Below, one piece after another: positions 8,220 to 16,257 of a stretch of DNA of 37,644 bases. Every line of letters begins with the position of its first letter. Within the stretch, counting starts at the first letter, position 1. The position numbers were made by a program, and so were the translations under genes. The DNA comes from Gemmatimonadota bacterium (GTDB taxonomy: Bacteria > Gemmatimonadota > Gemmatimonadetes > Longimicrobiales > Longimicrobiaceae). The stretch spans positions 1-37,644 of the forward strand of contig JAQBQD010000106.1 in assembly GCA_028287185.1 (NCBI GenBank), in the 5' to 3' direction. Under the pieces are notes generated by a model. The model was not told the origin of the DNA, made no database searches, and saw only the letters and a program-made list of their open reading frames with translations.

Positions 8220-8254
8220 CGTTTACATGGAATTCCGACATTCGGTTTCAGACG
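8220..8254 (+). promoter_or_regulatory. Conserved upstream element, copy B (GTTTACATG box)
   Basis: GTTTACATG, then TTCCGA-N3-TCGG (a small palindrome) and GTTT/GA-GG blocks, matching the element at 5539-5574. It lies 45 bp upstream of the first candidate promoter of the lytic transglycosylase gene. Confidence 0.4.
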
Positions 8255-8299
8255 GAATCGTGCCCTTGGCTCAAAGGCCTTCCCCACCGTGCAAAGGAT

Positions 8300-8328
8300 T
8301 TGATTTGCCGAGATGCACTGACTAGTAT
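8300..8328 (+). promoter_or_regulatory. Candidate distal promoter of the lytic transglycosylase gene
   Basis: TTGATT at 8300-8305, a 17-base spacer, then TAGTAT at 8323-8328. It overlaps the region of the better candidate at 8340-8368. Confidence 0.35.
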
Positions 8329-8339
8329 CGTAAATCGCA

Positions 8340-8368
8340 TTGACATAACGAGATGGAAAGCGTAGATT
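8340..8368 (+). promoter_or_regulatory. Candidate sigma70-type promoter of the lytic transglycosylase gene
   Basis: Perfect TTGACA at 8340-8345, a 17-base spacer, then TAGATT at 8363-8368. It predicts a leader of about 80 nt that contains the 8401-8423 hairpin. Confidence 0.55.
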
Positions 8369-8400
8369 GAAGGACAATGTTGAATGGTAGGCATTGAAGC

Positions 8401-8430
8401 GCAGCCGCTGTTTCGGCGGCTGCATTTTAT
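8401..8430 (+). promoter_or_regulatory. Leader hairpin followed by a T-rich run (possible attenuator)
   Basis: Eight-base stem GCAGCCGC/GCGGCTGC (8401-8408 with 8416-8423), a seven-base loop, then ATTTTATT. It sits between the promoter and the TTG start, 32 bases before it. The shape is that of an intrinsic terminator, so it may attenuate transcription or stabilise the mRNA. Confidence 0.4.
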
Positions 8431-8454
8431 TGCCGAGACAGGAGACAGCAAAAT

Positions 8455-9204
8455 TTGAAGAGCTACGAGAAGACGCGCGCCCCGCGGCCCCCGGCCGGCC
8501 GGCGCAACGACGTGCGCACGCTGCTTCGCTCCCGGACGGTGAAGGGCGTGCTGGTGGTGGCGGCGGGCCTGCAGGGCGCGACGGCTATGGCGAGGCACGA
8601 CCGCTCGGCCGCGGCGCACGCCTCCGCCCCGACGGCGTCGATGGACGCGCGGGCGCTGCCCGGCGTGCGTGTGGCCGCTCCCCAGACCGTCGCCGCGCTG
8701 AGGGTCGAGGAGGATCGGAAGGCGGCGGCCGACACGGCGGCGCAGGATGCCGCGCAGAGCGACACGCCGGCATTGGAACGCAGCCGTGAGCTGGCGACCC
8801 GGTACCGCCGCAAGGGCTACCCGGTCACCATGACGCTCGCCGAGCGCATCCACGCGGCGGCGACCGAGGCGGGCATCGCGCCCGAGGTGGCGTTCGGCCT
8901 GGTGCGCACCGAGAGCGCGTTCCGGAGCAGCGCCACCAGCCACGTGGGCGCCATCGGCCTCACGCAGCTCATGCCGGGCACGGCGCGCTGGCTGGAGCCG
9001 GGCACCACGCGCTCGGACCTGCGCGACCCCAACACCAACCTGCGCATCGGCTTCCGCTATCTCAGCAAGCTGATCGAGCGCTACGACGGCGACACGCGCC
9101 TGGCGCTCACGGCGTACAACCGCGGCCCCGGCACCGTGGACCGCGTCCTGAAGCGCGGCGGCGATCCCGACAACGGCTACGCCGACATGGTGCTGAACAA
9201 GTAG
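8455..9204 (+). CDS. Secreted/anchored lytic transglycosylase (SLT domain)
   Basis: Peptidoglycan lytic transglycosylase of 249 residues that cleaves the MurNAc-GlcNAc glycan backbone in the periplasm. An N-terminal basic segment precedes a hydrophobic stretch at 29-45, a signal peptide or anchor. An Ala-rich linker runs to about 125. The SLT domain fills 128-249: catalytic Glu153 in GLVRTESAFRSSA, then GAIGLTQLMPGTA (165-177), the NLRIGFRYL block and LALTAYNRGPGTV. All signature motifs of family 1 lytic transglycosylases are present. The start is TTG, chosen because AGGAGA lies 9 bases upstream at 8440-8445 and no earlier start has a ribosome binding site. It is a monocistronic unit with its own promoter and a terminator behind it. 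Confidence 0.9.
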   Translation: MKSYEKTRAPRPPAGRRNDVRTLLRSRTVKGVLVVAAGLQGATAMARHDRSAAAHASAPTASMDARALPGVRVAAPQTVAALRVEEDRKAAADTAAQDAAQSDTPALERSRELATRYRRKGYPVTMTLAERIHAAATEAGIAPEVAFGLVRTESAFRSSATSHVGAIGLTQLMPGTARWLEPGTTRSDLRDPNTNLRIGFRYLSKLIERYDGDTRLALTAYNRGPGTVDRVLKRGGDPDNGYADMVLNK

Positions 9205-9283
9205 GCCGCAGGTCCGCAGAGGTGGACCGCCCGGCGGATGGACTGATCGAGGCGGAAAGTAGAGGGCGAGCAGAGACACGAAG

Positions 9284-9316
9284 GGGGGCGCATCCCGATG
9301 CCTGGGATGCGCCCCC
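9284..9316. terminator. Bidirectional terminator between lytic transglycosylase and ferredoxin genes
   Basis: Thirteen-base perfect stem (9284-9296 with 9304-9316) with a seven-base loop. The T tracts on either side are weak. The flanking genes are convergent. Confidence 0.85.
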
Positions 9317-9349
9317 TTCCCCGTGCGGCCGGGCCGTGGAGCGCGGCGC

Positions 9350-9586
<237 letters not shown>

Positions 9587-9645
9587 GGTGGCGGCTCTCT
9601 CACGATGGTGTGGCGGAACCGCGGTCCGTCTCCGCGTCCCCGGTT

Positions 9646-9674
9646 AGAATAACGAGCCCATGGGGCCTTGTAAA
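9646..9674 (-). promoter_or_regulatory. Candidate promoter of the ferredoxin gene
   Basis: On the minus strand: TTTACA (9674-9669), a 17-base spacer, then TATTCT (9651-9646). It is in the gap between the hydrolase stop and the ferredoxin start, giving a leader of about 50 nt. Confidence 0.5.
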
Positions 9675-9684
9675 CCGCGCCGCG

Positions 9685-10584
9685 TCAGCTTGCCGGCGTG
9701 GGCCGGAGCCAGGTGTCGAACCAGTCCAGCGTGGCGTCCGCGGCCGAGTGAAGGTCGTCCGTCGCCCCCCGGTACGGGTGCACGGCGCCGAAGGTGTGGT
9801 CCGCGCCCTCCAGCGTGAACAGCTCGGTGTCGTCGCCGGTTGCGGCGGCGAAGAGGGCCTCCGCGTCCTCCACGGACACGGACGTGTCGGCATCCCCGTG
9901 CACGATCAGCCAGGGCGCCTTGACGCGCGCGGCGGCGGCGAGCACGTCCAGCCGCTCGCGGTTCTCCGCCACGTCCTTCCAGTACGCCGGGCCCACGGGC
10001 ATCTGCTGACCGGTGCGTGAGTTGGCGATGTGCACCGTCTCGCCGCGCTCCCACGCCGCCACCTGCTCGGGTGTCCAGCGCTCCACCGTGGCGATGGCCG
10101 CCCAGGTGACGAGCGCCTTCACGCGCGGATCCCCGGCCGCCGCCAGCACCGCCTCGCCGCCGCCGCGCGAGTGGCCGAAGAGCCCCACGGAACGCGGCGC
10201 CTCGGGCAGCAGGTGCCCCTCGTGCAGCGCGTCCACCACGCTGCGGATCTCGGCCAGGTTGCGCGTGTGCGTCTGCTCTCCGAAGCGGTCGAGCGCCGAG
10301 AAGTCCACCCCGTCCGCCCCCACGCCGTTGCGCGAGAAGTCGAAGGTGACGGCGGCGTGCCCGTGCCCCGCGATGGCGCGTGCCAGGGCGGGAAAGAAGC
10401 CCCACTCCCGGAACCCCTTGAAGCCGTGGCAGATGACCACCGCCGTGCGCGGCGTGGTGCCGCTCAGGAAGCGCACGTCGCCGCGGATGGGCTGCCCGCC
10501 GTCGCGCGGCCGCAGCTCGAAGCGCTCGTGGTTGAACGTTCTCGGATCGATGGGCGGATCGGACTGGCCGGGCTGGTCGGGCAT
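9685..10584 (-). CDS. Alpha/beta hydrolase, dienelactone-hydrolase-like
   Basis: Serine hydrolase of 299 residues with no signal peptide. Features: oxyanion/strand region VVICHGFKGFREWGFFPALARA (about 50-70), nucleophile elbow GHSRGG with Ser139, acid in HGDADTSV, and the catalytic His in GADHTFG. The FDFSRNGVGADG loop and the overall spacing resemble dienelactone hydrolase and acyl-peptidase-like families. The substrate is unknown. The ATG at 10584 (MPDQPGQ) is preferred over the longer frame at 10650, whose extra 22 residues look non-coding. A dispersed hairpin repeat lies just upstream (10645-10692), separating it from the DR2241-family gene. Confidence 0.88.
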   Translation of the reverse strand: MPDQPGQSDPPIDPRTFNHERFELRPRDGGQPIRGDVRFLSGTTPRTAVVICHGFKGFREWGFFPALARAIAGHGHAAVTFDFSRNGVGADGVDFSALDRFGEQTHTRNLAEIRSVVDALHEGHLLPEAPRSVGLFGHSRGGGEAVLAAAGDPRVKALVTWAAIATVERWTPEQVAAWERGETVHIANSRTGQQMPVGPAYWKDVAENRERLDVLAAAARVKAPWLIVHGDADTSVSVEDAEALFAAATGDDTELFTLEGADHTFGAVHPYRGATDDLHSAADATLDWFDTWLRPTPAS

Positions 10585-10644
10585 CGGGATCTCGTCGTCG
10601 GTTCGGTGGATGGAACGCTTTTTCGGCGCGGGCGGTCGAGACCG

Positions 10645-10692
10645 CGGCAACGACTGCGCGAAGCCTCCCTTCGGAGGCTGGCTCCGCGCCGT
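10645..10692 (+). repeat. Dispersed hairpin repeat, copy 1
   Basis: Contains AAGCCTCCCTTCGGAGGCT, a self-complementary hairpin with a CTTCGG tip, preceded by a CAACGAC block and followed by GGCTCCGCGCCGT. It is nearly identical to the copy at 22382-22426. It is intergenic and REP-like in style. Confidence 0.8.
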
Positions 10693-10763
10693 TCCGGACT
10701 CCGCTCGGCACGCACGTGATCGCGGTGCGGTGGCGGAGTCGGTCGTCCAACCGCGCGATCGCG

Positions 10764-11696
10764 TCAGATCAAAGGGCAGCCGGCGCAGGGCACGGGGCGC
10801 GGGCAGCCTTCGCAGGGGAGCGCATCGCCCCCGTCATGAGCCGTCGCCCCGGCCCGCGCCTGGGCGATGCGGGCGGCCAGGTAGCGCAGGCGGCGCGGGT
10901 TGGTGGGCTCGTCGAACTCGCCTTCCCGCGCGGTGCCCAGCGTTCCCGATGCGGCGGCGGCCACCAGCGCGCGAACCTGCTCGGTCTCGGCCGCGTTCAG
11001 CGGGGCCAGTCCGGGCAAGTCCGTGCGCGGCGAGCGCTCCAGCACCAGCACCTTGCGCGCGAAGGAGATGAACAGCGAGCACGCCTCGGGGCAGGGCACC
11101 GTCTCGTGCTCCGGCTCTCCCTCCGTCGCCAGCGCCAGCGGCGTGCCGGCGTCCACGTCCCATGCAACGCGGCGCAGGCACACGGCGTCGCCGCAGCAGG
11201 CGCGGACGGCGTTCCGCACGGCGTCGTCCGGCAGCAGCTTCACGGAGCCGTAGATGCCGCTCTGCCGGGCCGCGGTCTCGCGCCAGTGCGTGACGCGCAG
11301 GGTGCCCGTGCGTGCGGCGTGCCAGTGCGCGGCGCAGCCGGGGTACAGGTAGTCCAGCGCCGTCCACAGCCCGCGGGCGTCCAGGTCGCCGATCACCCAT
11401 CCCTGCCGCAGGTTGGGCGCCGTCTTCAGCGGCCGGTAGCCGCCCCCGTTCGTGGCCTGCGCGATCTCTCGCGCCGCGAACGGGTCGTTCGTCACCGTGC
11501 TCAGGGACGGGAGCGAGCGGTGCGTGTCTCGCCGGTGCCGCACCTCGTAGACGCCGGGCCGGGTGGACAGGAGGCGCACCTGCAGGAAGGTGCGTCCCGC
11601 ATCCCCCGCGTCGTCCACCCATTTCACGAGCGCCGAGCGAGCCGCCGCGACTCCCAGCGGCGCGTGCAGCCCGCGGTCGCGTGGCGCGTCAGACAT
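10764..11696 (-). CDS. DR2241-family 4Fe-4S protein, partner of CbiX
   Basis: The product has 310 residues and resembles the DR2241 family, which is regularly found beside CbiX-type chelatases. Cysteines are at 121, 167, 168, 173, 202 and 206 (CPEAC), and a C-terminal cluster CEGCPRPVPCAGCPLI holds 295, 298, 304 and 307. The 167-206 set is the probable cluster-binding site. The ATG overlaps the CbiX stop by 8 bases, so the two are translationally coupled, which implies a shared step in siroheme or cobalamin metal insertion. The biochemical role of the family is not settled. The longer frame upstream lies inside cbiX and is rejected. Confidence 0.8.
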   Translation of the reverse strand: MSDAPRDRGLHAPLGVAAARSALVKWVDDAGDAGRTFLQVRLLSTRPGVYEVRHRRDTHRSLPSLSTVTNDPFAAREIAQATNGGGYRPLKTAPNLRQGWVIGDLDARGLWTALDYLYPGCAAHWHAARTGTLRVTHWRETAARQSGIYGSVKLLPDDAVRNAVRACCGDAVCLRRVAWDVDAGTPLALATEGEPEHETVPCPEACSLFISFARKVLVLERSPRTDLPGLAPLNAAETEQVRALVAAAASGTLGTAREGEFDEPTNPRRLRYLAARIAQARAGATAHDGGDALPCEGCPRPVPCAGCPLI

Positions 11697-12477
11697 GCGC
11701 AGCCTGGGGCACGCAGGCGCCGGCTTCGCGGGCGCGCTGGAGCACGATCTCGGCCACCTCGGGAAAGGTGCCCACGGGCGCCCCATAGAACACCGTGCGG
11801 CCGTCCTTCTCCGTCACCGGGCTCAAGGCGGGGCGGTTGAGGCCCAGGTCGTCGGGGATGGTTTCCTGCGTGTGCCAGCCCTCCGCGACGAAGAAGGGCA
11901 CCAGCACCACCTGCCGCTCCTCCATCCCCTCCAGCACCTGGCCCACCTCAGGGGCCTGGTCCAGGAAGCCCGTCCGCACGTGGCCGAACACGCCCGCGGC
12001 GTCGGCCTCGCGGCTCACGCGGTAGATCACCTCGGACGAGTTGGCGTTGCGCTCGGTGCCGTGGCCGATGATGACCAGGCCGGCATTCCGCGCCTGCTCG
12101 TGCGACAGCCCGGCGATCTCCTCCGCGCGGCGCAGGATCATGCCGGGCATGAGCGGGTGCGTGCCCACAGGCGGCGTGTAGCGGATGGTCTTGCCCCACT
12201 TCCGCGTGGTCGATCCGGGCCCCCCGTCCAGCCCCAGCTCGCGCGGCACCACCTCGTTCGTGAAGTATCCCTCGGAGATGAAGAGCGGAACCACGTACAC
12301 CTCGTCCGATTCCACCAGGTCGAACGCCTCTCGCATGGAGGGCTCTTCCTTCCAGAAGCACTCGCGCACCTCGTCGAAGGCGCCCGTGCGCCGGATGGTC
12401 TCGGCGTGGCGGTAGACGGGCGCGCTGGAGTCCGCGTTCAGGTGCGAACCATGTCCCACGATGACCAGGGCTTGCAA
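11689..12477 (-). CDS. cbiX: Sirohydrochlorin chelatase CbiX, two-domain form
   Basis: Class II chelatase of 262 residues that inserts Co2+ (or Fe2+ for siroheme) into sirohydrochlorin. It is an internal duplication: the first half opens VIVGHGSHLNADS (His9) and the second VIIGHGTERNANS (His139). The second metal-handling segments are VPLFISEGYFTNEVVP in half one and VPFFVAEGWHTQETIP in half two. No Fe-S or His-rich tail is fused. The start is TTG, supported by GAGGAG with 9-base spacing. It overlaps the DR2241-family gene downstream by 8 bases. No other corrin genes are in the window, so cobalt versus iron cannot be decided. Confidence 0.88.
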   Translation of the reverse strand: MQALVIVGHGSHLNADSSAPVYRHAETIRRTGAFDEVRECFWKEEPSMREAFDLVESDEVYVVPLFISEGYFTNEVVPRELGLDGGPGSTTRKWGKTIRYTPPVGTHPLMPGMILRRAEEIAGLSHEQARNAGLVIIGHGTERNANSSEVIYRVSREADAAGVFGHVRTGFLDQAPEVGQVLEGMEERQVVLVPFFVAEGWHTQETIPDDLGLNRPALSPVTEKDGRTVFYGAPVGTFPEVAEIVLQRAREAGACVPQAAHV

Positions 12478-12711
12478 GCCGTGCCGCTCCTCAGCTTCCT
12501 GCGATTGCGATGCGAGGCACGAAGGATGGCGAGGCGCGCGAAACCGGGCAAGTGCGCGGGATCGCCGGGATGCGGGTCGAAGACGCCGAGCACGTGATCG
12601 GTGGATGAGATCGAGAACGGTGGAGAACGAGATCGGTCGCCGGGTCTGGTCTGATCGAAGAAGGGGCAGCCTTCCGCCGATGGGGTGGAGGCGCCGACGG
12701 CGGGCGCAGGC

Positions 12712-13155
12712 TCAGCTCCCCTGCGATCCTTTGACGAGCAGCTCGTAGGTGGCGCGCTGGGCGGGGGAGAGCTTGGGCGGCAGGCCGACGAGGATGGCCG
12801 GCTTGGACGTCGATTCCGGGAGGTGGAGGACGAGGTGGTCCTGCGGGACGGGCGGCGCGTAGTCGGCCGCGAGGCCGGTGGCGTCGATCTGCACCGTGCG
12901 GCCGGGCGCCTGGAGCCGCGCCAGCACGCGGCCGTACTCCAGCCACTCGGCCACCGGGTCCGAGCCGTCGGCGGCCACGGTGGGGATGAGGCGCGTGGTG
13001 AAGTAGGCCAGCGCCTCGCGGTATGCCGGCGGGTTGTCGGCGCGCAGGGCGGTGAGCACCGCACGGAAGTGGTCGCGCGGGTCGCGGGCGCCGGTGGCCT
13101 TCAGCGCCTCGTCGAACCGGCGGTCGGCCCGCTCGCGCAGCTCCTTGTCGTCCAT
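12712..13155 (-). CDS. Conserved-looking protein of unknown function
   Basis: The product has 147 residues, is soluble and has no cysteine. The N-terminal two-thirds is helical (MDDKELRERADRRFDEALKA, then FRAVLTALRADNPPAYREALAYF) and includes a Trp/Tyr-rich helix (WLEYGRVLARL). The C-terminal third is beta-like with LVLHLPE and AILVGLPPKLSPAQRATYELL. I do not recognise a family. A 234-bp gap without recognisable features separates its stop from the CbiX start. Codon usage and the ATG with an upstream GAGCATGG-free AT-poor leader give no further clue. Confidence 0.7.
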   Translation of the reverse strand: MDDKELRERADRRFDEALKATGARDPRDHFRAVLTALRADNPPAYREALAYFTTRLIPTVAADGSDPVAEWLEYGRVLARLQAPGRTVQIDATGLAADYAPPVPQDHLVLHLPESTSKPAILVGLPPKLSPAQRATYELLVKGSQGS

Positions 13156-13539
13156 GCTCCGGCGTCGGTGTTCGGGCGAGAGGTGTCCGGCGCCATTCTA
13201 CCGCGCGGCGGCCGCATCCGCCACCGCGCCCCTCCCCGGCAGTGGCGCACGATAGGCCGTTCCGGCTACGTCCCGCCTACCTGCCTGTGTAGACTGCGGT
13301 GATGTGGAGGTGTGGGGCGATGGGGGTACGGAGGGACAAAGGAGCGACGAGGTGGGGAGCGCGACGGAGACGAGTGTGACGCCGATCTGCCGTCGCTTGG
13401 AAACCCGCGGCTGCCATGGGAGAAAAGTCCGGCCTTCGCGGCCTCCGGGTGGGCGCGAAAGTCGGATGCGTCGGCAGATCGATCTACCGGGACGGTAGAG
13501 CTTCGCGTTGCAGTTCGCCCGCGGATCGATCCGGGATTC
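13156..13539. other. Intergenic region, mostly unassigned
   Basis: No gene seen. It contains a G-rich stretch (13310-13370), a diverged copy of the dispersed hairpin repeat (about 13405-13460) and a small hairpin CTACCGGGACGGTAG near 13485. Short frames across it have no ribosome binding site. Confidence 0.5.
13405..13460 (+). repeat. Dispersed hairpin repeat, diverged copy
   Basis: CCGCGGCTGCCATGGGAG, then AAAGTCCGGCCTTCGCGG with a CTTCG-tipped hairpin, then CCTCCGGGTGGG. The tail CTCCGGGTGGG is shared with the minus-strand copies at 16141-16196 and about 25571-25660. Confidence 0.4.
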
Positions 13540-13953
13540 TCAACGCGGCCGGTCCTTGAGGCGGTAGACGAACTTCAGGCCCGACCATGTCTCGTCGATG
13601 GCGCAGACCTTCACGTCCACCATCCCGCACGCCAACCCCACGTCGCGGACGACGTTCTCCGAGACGTCCGTCGGCATGCCGGACGCGCGCTTGGGCCACG
13701 CGATCCAGAGCGAGCCGGCGGGTGCCACGAGCGGGCCGAAGCGCCGGAACGCGCCCTCCAGCTCGTCCGCGTGCATGGTGAAGAACACCGCGACGTCCAG
13801 CCGCTCGGCAAACTCCGCATCTCGCACCTCCACGTTCGGCGGCAGCTCACCGAGCGCGGCGGCGAACGATGGCGGCGCGCCTGCGAAGGCGACGGCATAG
13901 CCGGGCTTGATCCCAAGCTTCTGAGGCAGCGGCGTTCCGGAGTAGCCGGCCAT
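13540..13953 (-). CDS. DUF3052 family protein
   Basis: The product has 137 residues. The opening MAGYSGTPLPQKLGIKPGYAVAF is the family signature (GYSGTPLxxKLGIKxG), followed by the PPNVEVRD strand, FFTMHADELEGAF, and LWIAWPKRASGMPTDVSENVVRDV with the conserved WPKxxSG-x-TD core. The C-terminus is IDETWSGLKFVYR. Function is unknown for the family; the fold suggests a methyltransferase-like or Rossmann-type arrangement, but no catalytic role is established. The ATG at 13953 is chosen because the family signature starts there and a GAGG lies just upstream; the longer frame adds 25 unrelated residues. Confidence 0.88.
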   Translation of the reverse strand: MAGYSGTPLPQKLGIKPGYAVAFAGAPPSFAAALGELPPNVEVRDAEFAERLDVAVFFTMHADELEGAFRRFGPLVAPAGSLWIAWPKRASGMPTDVSENVVRDVGLACGMVDVKVCAIDETWSGLKFVYRLKDRPR

Positions 13954-14054
13954 CAAGCCTCGGCTCGGGAGTCGAATGATGAACGGACCGACGGATTCGA
14001 CGGAGTCGGACGGCCGCCCGGTGTTCACGGAGGACGCCGGACGGCCGCGGCGCG

Positions 14055-14435
14055 TCAGGAGGCGGCGAACTGCGCGAAGGTGACGACGTTGCCGGCGGGC
14101 TCGCGCACGATCAGCTCGTCCGCGCCGTAGAACGTCGTGCGGCGCGGGGTCACGGGGGCGACGCCGGCCAGGGCGCGCTCCACCTCGTCCAGGTCCTCCA
14201 CCTCGATGAACAGCAGGTTGCCGCGCATGGGCGTGTCGGCCAGCTCCGGCACGTCGGCGCCGACGCTGGCGCGGGTCTGGTACATCAGCTCCACGCTGCC
14301 GCGCTTGAGGATCACGAAGCCCAGCGCATCGCCGTGCGGCACCTCGGCCACCTTCTCGAAGCCCAGGCGGTCCACCCAGAACGGCAGCACGGGCTCGATC
14401 TCTTCCACGTAGACCACGGGCGTCAGCTTCTTCAT
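14055..14435 (-). CDS. VOC (glyoxalase/bleomycin-resistance fold) family protein
   Basis: The product has 126 residues. Two beta-alpha-beta-beta-beta modules are visible: LTPVVYVEEIEPVLPFWVDRLGFEKVAEV, then LGFVILKRGSVELMYQ, and the second module NLLFIEVEDLDEVERAL ending DELIVREPAGNVVTFAQF. Glu in the VELMYQ strand and Glu/Val in the last strand are at the usual metal-ligand positions. The substrate is unknown. The ATG has GAGG 6 bases upstream. It starts 67 bp after the stop of the AraC-family gene on the same strand and is probably co-transcribed with it. Confidence 0.88.
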   Translation of the reverse strand: MKKLTPVVYVEEIEPVLPFWVDRLGFEKVAEVPHGDALGFVILKRGSVELMYQTRASVGADVPELADTPMRGNLLFIEVEDLDEVERALAGVAPVTPRRTTFYGADELIVREPAGNVVTFAQFAAS

Positions 14436-14502
14436 CAGGAACCTCGTCGGGCGTGTGTGTCGGTCGATGGCCCCGCGGCGGGGCCGGCGTTCGGCGCGAA
14501 CT

Positions 14503-15318
14503 CTATGCGGCGGGGGCGGCGGCGTCTTGTACGGATGCGACATCGCGCAGGTAGGCGCCCGGGCTGGTGCCCGCGATCTCGCGGAAGTCGCGGCCCATGT
14601 GCGCCTGGTCGTACCACCCGCAGTCCAGTGCCAGGCGCGACCACGACGCCACCGGCCGCCCGCGCACGCGGCGGATGGCCGCCTGCACCCGGGCGACGCG
14701 GCACGCCGTCTTGGGCGGCAGCCCCACGGCGTCCAGGAAGATGCGCTCCAGGTGGCGCCGCGTGAGCCCCACGGCCCGGCAGAGCTCCGCCACCGCCACC
14801 CGCCCGCCCAGGCGCTCGATCATCCCGCTCGCGTGCATCACGCGCGCATCCGGCGCCCGCTCGGGAGAGAGCCGGCCCGTCAGCATCTCCATCGCCAGCC
14901 GAGGACGATCGGCCGGCGCCGCCGCGTGAAGGCGCTCCTCCATCTCCGCCGCCGCGCCCGCGCCCCAGAGCGCGTCCAGCCCCACGCTCCGGTCCGTCAG
15001 CTCGCCCGCGGGCGCGTCCACGAACGGCGTTGCGCCGCCGGGGCGGAAGCGGACCCCGAGCAGGTCGACGGATCCCGCCATCCTCACGTGCAGCGGCGTG
15101 CGCATCGCGCCCACCACGTAGCTCCGCGGACCGCGATCCGGATCGCTTCCGCCGCGTGAGTCGCGGAGGTCGAAGATCACGTCCATGCACCCGTCCGGAA
15201 GCACGCGGCTCTCGAACACGCCGCCCGCAGGCACGGAGCCGGCGGACGTCCAGACGCACTCCACCAGCGGCGCCAGGCGCGGCGGCGGGGCGTGCTCGGC
15301 GTAGGTGGGCGGGCTCAT
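14503..15318 (-). CDS. AraC-family transcriptional regulator
   Basis: DNA-binding regulator of 271 residues. The N-terminal domain (about 1-140) resembles the DUF6597-type sensor module, with PPRLAPLVECVWTS, RVLPDGCMDVIFDL and LLGVRFRPGGATPF. The C-terminal double helix-turn-helix carries VAELCRAVGLTRRHLERIF and ALDCGWYDQAHMGRDFREIAGTSPGAYL. This last motif, with D-Q-x-H-x-x-R-x-F, is the AraC signature. The ATG at 15318 is chosen so the gene does not extend into the divergent leader of the phosphoribosyltransferase gene; a start at 15387 is possible but neither has a good ribosome binding site. The VOC gene downstream is the likeliest target along with itself. Confidence 0.87.
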   Translation of the reverse strand: MSPPTYAEHAPPPRLAPLVECVWTSAGSVPAGGVFESRVLPDGCMDVIFDLRDSRGGSDPDRGPRSYVVGAMRTPLHVRMAGSVDLLGVRFRPGGATPFVDAPAGELTDRSVGLDALWGAGAAAEMEERLHAAAPADRPRLAMEMLTGRLSPERAPDARVMHASGMIERLGGRVAVAELCRAVGLTRRHLERIFLDAVGLPPKTACRVARVQAAIRRVRGRPVASWSRLALDCGWYDQAHMGRDFREIAGTSPGAYLRDVASVQDAAAPAA

Positions 15319-15482
15319 GGCGCGTCGTGAGGGGGCATCGGGGTGCGGAGGAACGTTTTCGGACGCCGGCGTCGGCACCGAAACCATGGTCGCGCCGGCG
15401 GGCGGCCCCTACATTGCGGGTCCCCGGCGCCGGCTGGGAAACGGAAGCCGCAGGGCCGCACGATCCACACCCGGAGGTGCAC

Positions 15483-16031
15483 ATGCCCCACACCATCCCC
15501 CGCGTCCACGCGCCCCCTGCCGGGACCGCAGACGAGGGCGCCTTCGAGCTCTCGTGGGAGCTGTTCGGCGAGCTGTGCCGCGCGCTGGCCGTGCGCGTGG
15601 GCCGCGACTACGACCCGCAGGTCGTGATCGGCATCGCCACGCCCGGCGTGCTGCCCGCGGCCACCATCGCCTCCATCCTGCGCGTGGACTTCTTCGCGAT
15701 GAAGATCTCGCGCCGCGAGCGGGGCGAGCTGGTGCGGACGCGGCCCGAGATCCTGTCCCCCACGCCCATCCAGGCCCGGGGCAAGCGCGTCCTGATCGTG
15801 GACGAAGTCACCACCAGCGGCGACACCCTGCGCCTGGCCCTGGCCGCCGTGCGCGAGGTGGGTCCGGCACAGGTACGCACCGCCACCAGCTTCGTCAAGC
15901 CCGGCGGATACCGCCCCGACTACCACGCCCTGGAGACCGGCTCGCTGATCGTCTTCCCCTGGGATCGCCAGGTCCTCCACGGCGGAGAGCTGGTCACGCA
16001 CCCGGCCTACGCGCCGGCGCTCGGGCACTAG
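15483..16031 (+). CDS. Phosphoribosyltransferase domain protein
   Basis: Type I phosphoribosyltransferase of 182 residues, cytoplasmic. The PRPP-binding motif is VLIVDEVTTSGDT at 103-115, with the two acidic residues and TSGDT loop intact. VVIGIATPGVLPAATIA (48-63) provides the PPi loop, and MKISRRERGEL the flexible loop. The C-terminal TGSLIVFPWD resembles the hood of xanthine-guanine and archaeal-type purine phosphoribosyltransferases, so a purine salvage enzyme is likely but the base is not assigned. The ATG has GGAGG five bases upstream (15473-15477). It is divergent from the AraC gene, and a terminator follows at 16258. Confidence 0.85.
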   Translation: MPHTIPRVHAPPAGTADEGAFELSWELFGELCRALAVRVGRDYDPQVVIGIATPGVLPAATIASILRVDFFAMKISRRERGELVRTRPEILSPTPIQARGKRVLIVDEVTTSGDTLRLALAAVREVGPAQVRTATSFVKPGGYRPDYHALETGSLIVFPWDRQVLHGGELVTHPAYAPALGH

Positions 16032-16140
16032 GCGCGGAGATTGGTTCTGAAGCGGAGCTCGTAACGGCGCGGGAGGGCCCTCCACGCAGAGCTCCTCGCC
16101 GCGCCGCCACCACGTGCGTCCCGCGCGGAACCCTGATCCC

Positions 16141-16196
16141 ACCCGGAGCCTGCCTCCGCCAGGAGGCTTCGCGCGGTTGTCGCCGCGGCTTCAGCC
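16141..16196 (-). repeat. Dispersed hairpin repeat, copy 2 (minus orientation)
   Basis: Read on the minus strand: GGCTGAAGCCGCGGCGACAA, then CGCGAAGCCTCCTGGCGGAG and GCAGGCTCCGGGTGGG. It matches the extended 5' part of the copy at 22366-22426 (GGCTGAAGCC, CGGCGAC, AAGCCTCC, GGAGGC, CTCCG). It is intergenic. Confidence 0.65.
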
Positions 16197-16257
16197 CCCC
16201 GTTCCCGCCGGGATCAAGGACCGCTGGCGGTTTCGGTTTGAACGCCGGATCGACGGA

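Larger units (their letters stand above)
8064..8454 (+). other. Long leader region upstream of the lytic transglycosylase gene
   Basis: This 390-bp gene-free stretch is AT-richer than its surroundings. It holds a conserved upstream element (8220-8254), two overlapping candidate promoters (8300-8328 and 8340-8368) and a hairpin at 8401-8423. I compared it by eye with the c-di-AMP (ydaO) and c-di-GMP (GEMM) riboswitch consensus, which sometimes precede cell-wall hydrolase genes, and saw no match. Confidence 0.5.

Noticed and set aside
8064..8400. A c-di-AMP or c-di-GMP riboswitch upstream of the lytic transglycosylase
   Set aside because: By-eye comparison found none of the conserved blocks of either class.
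15387..15387. Longer start for the AraC-family regulator
   Set aside because: It would add 23 residues without family likeness and run into the leader of the divergent phosphoribosyltransferase gene.
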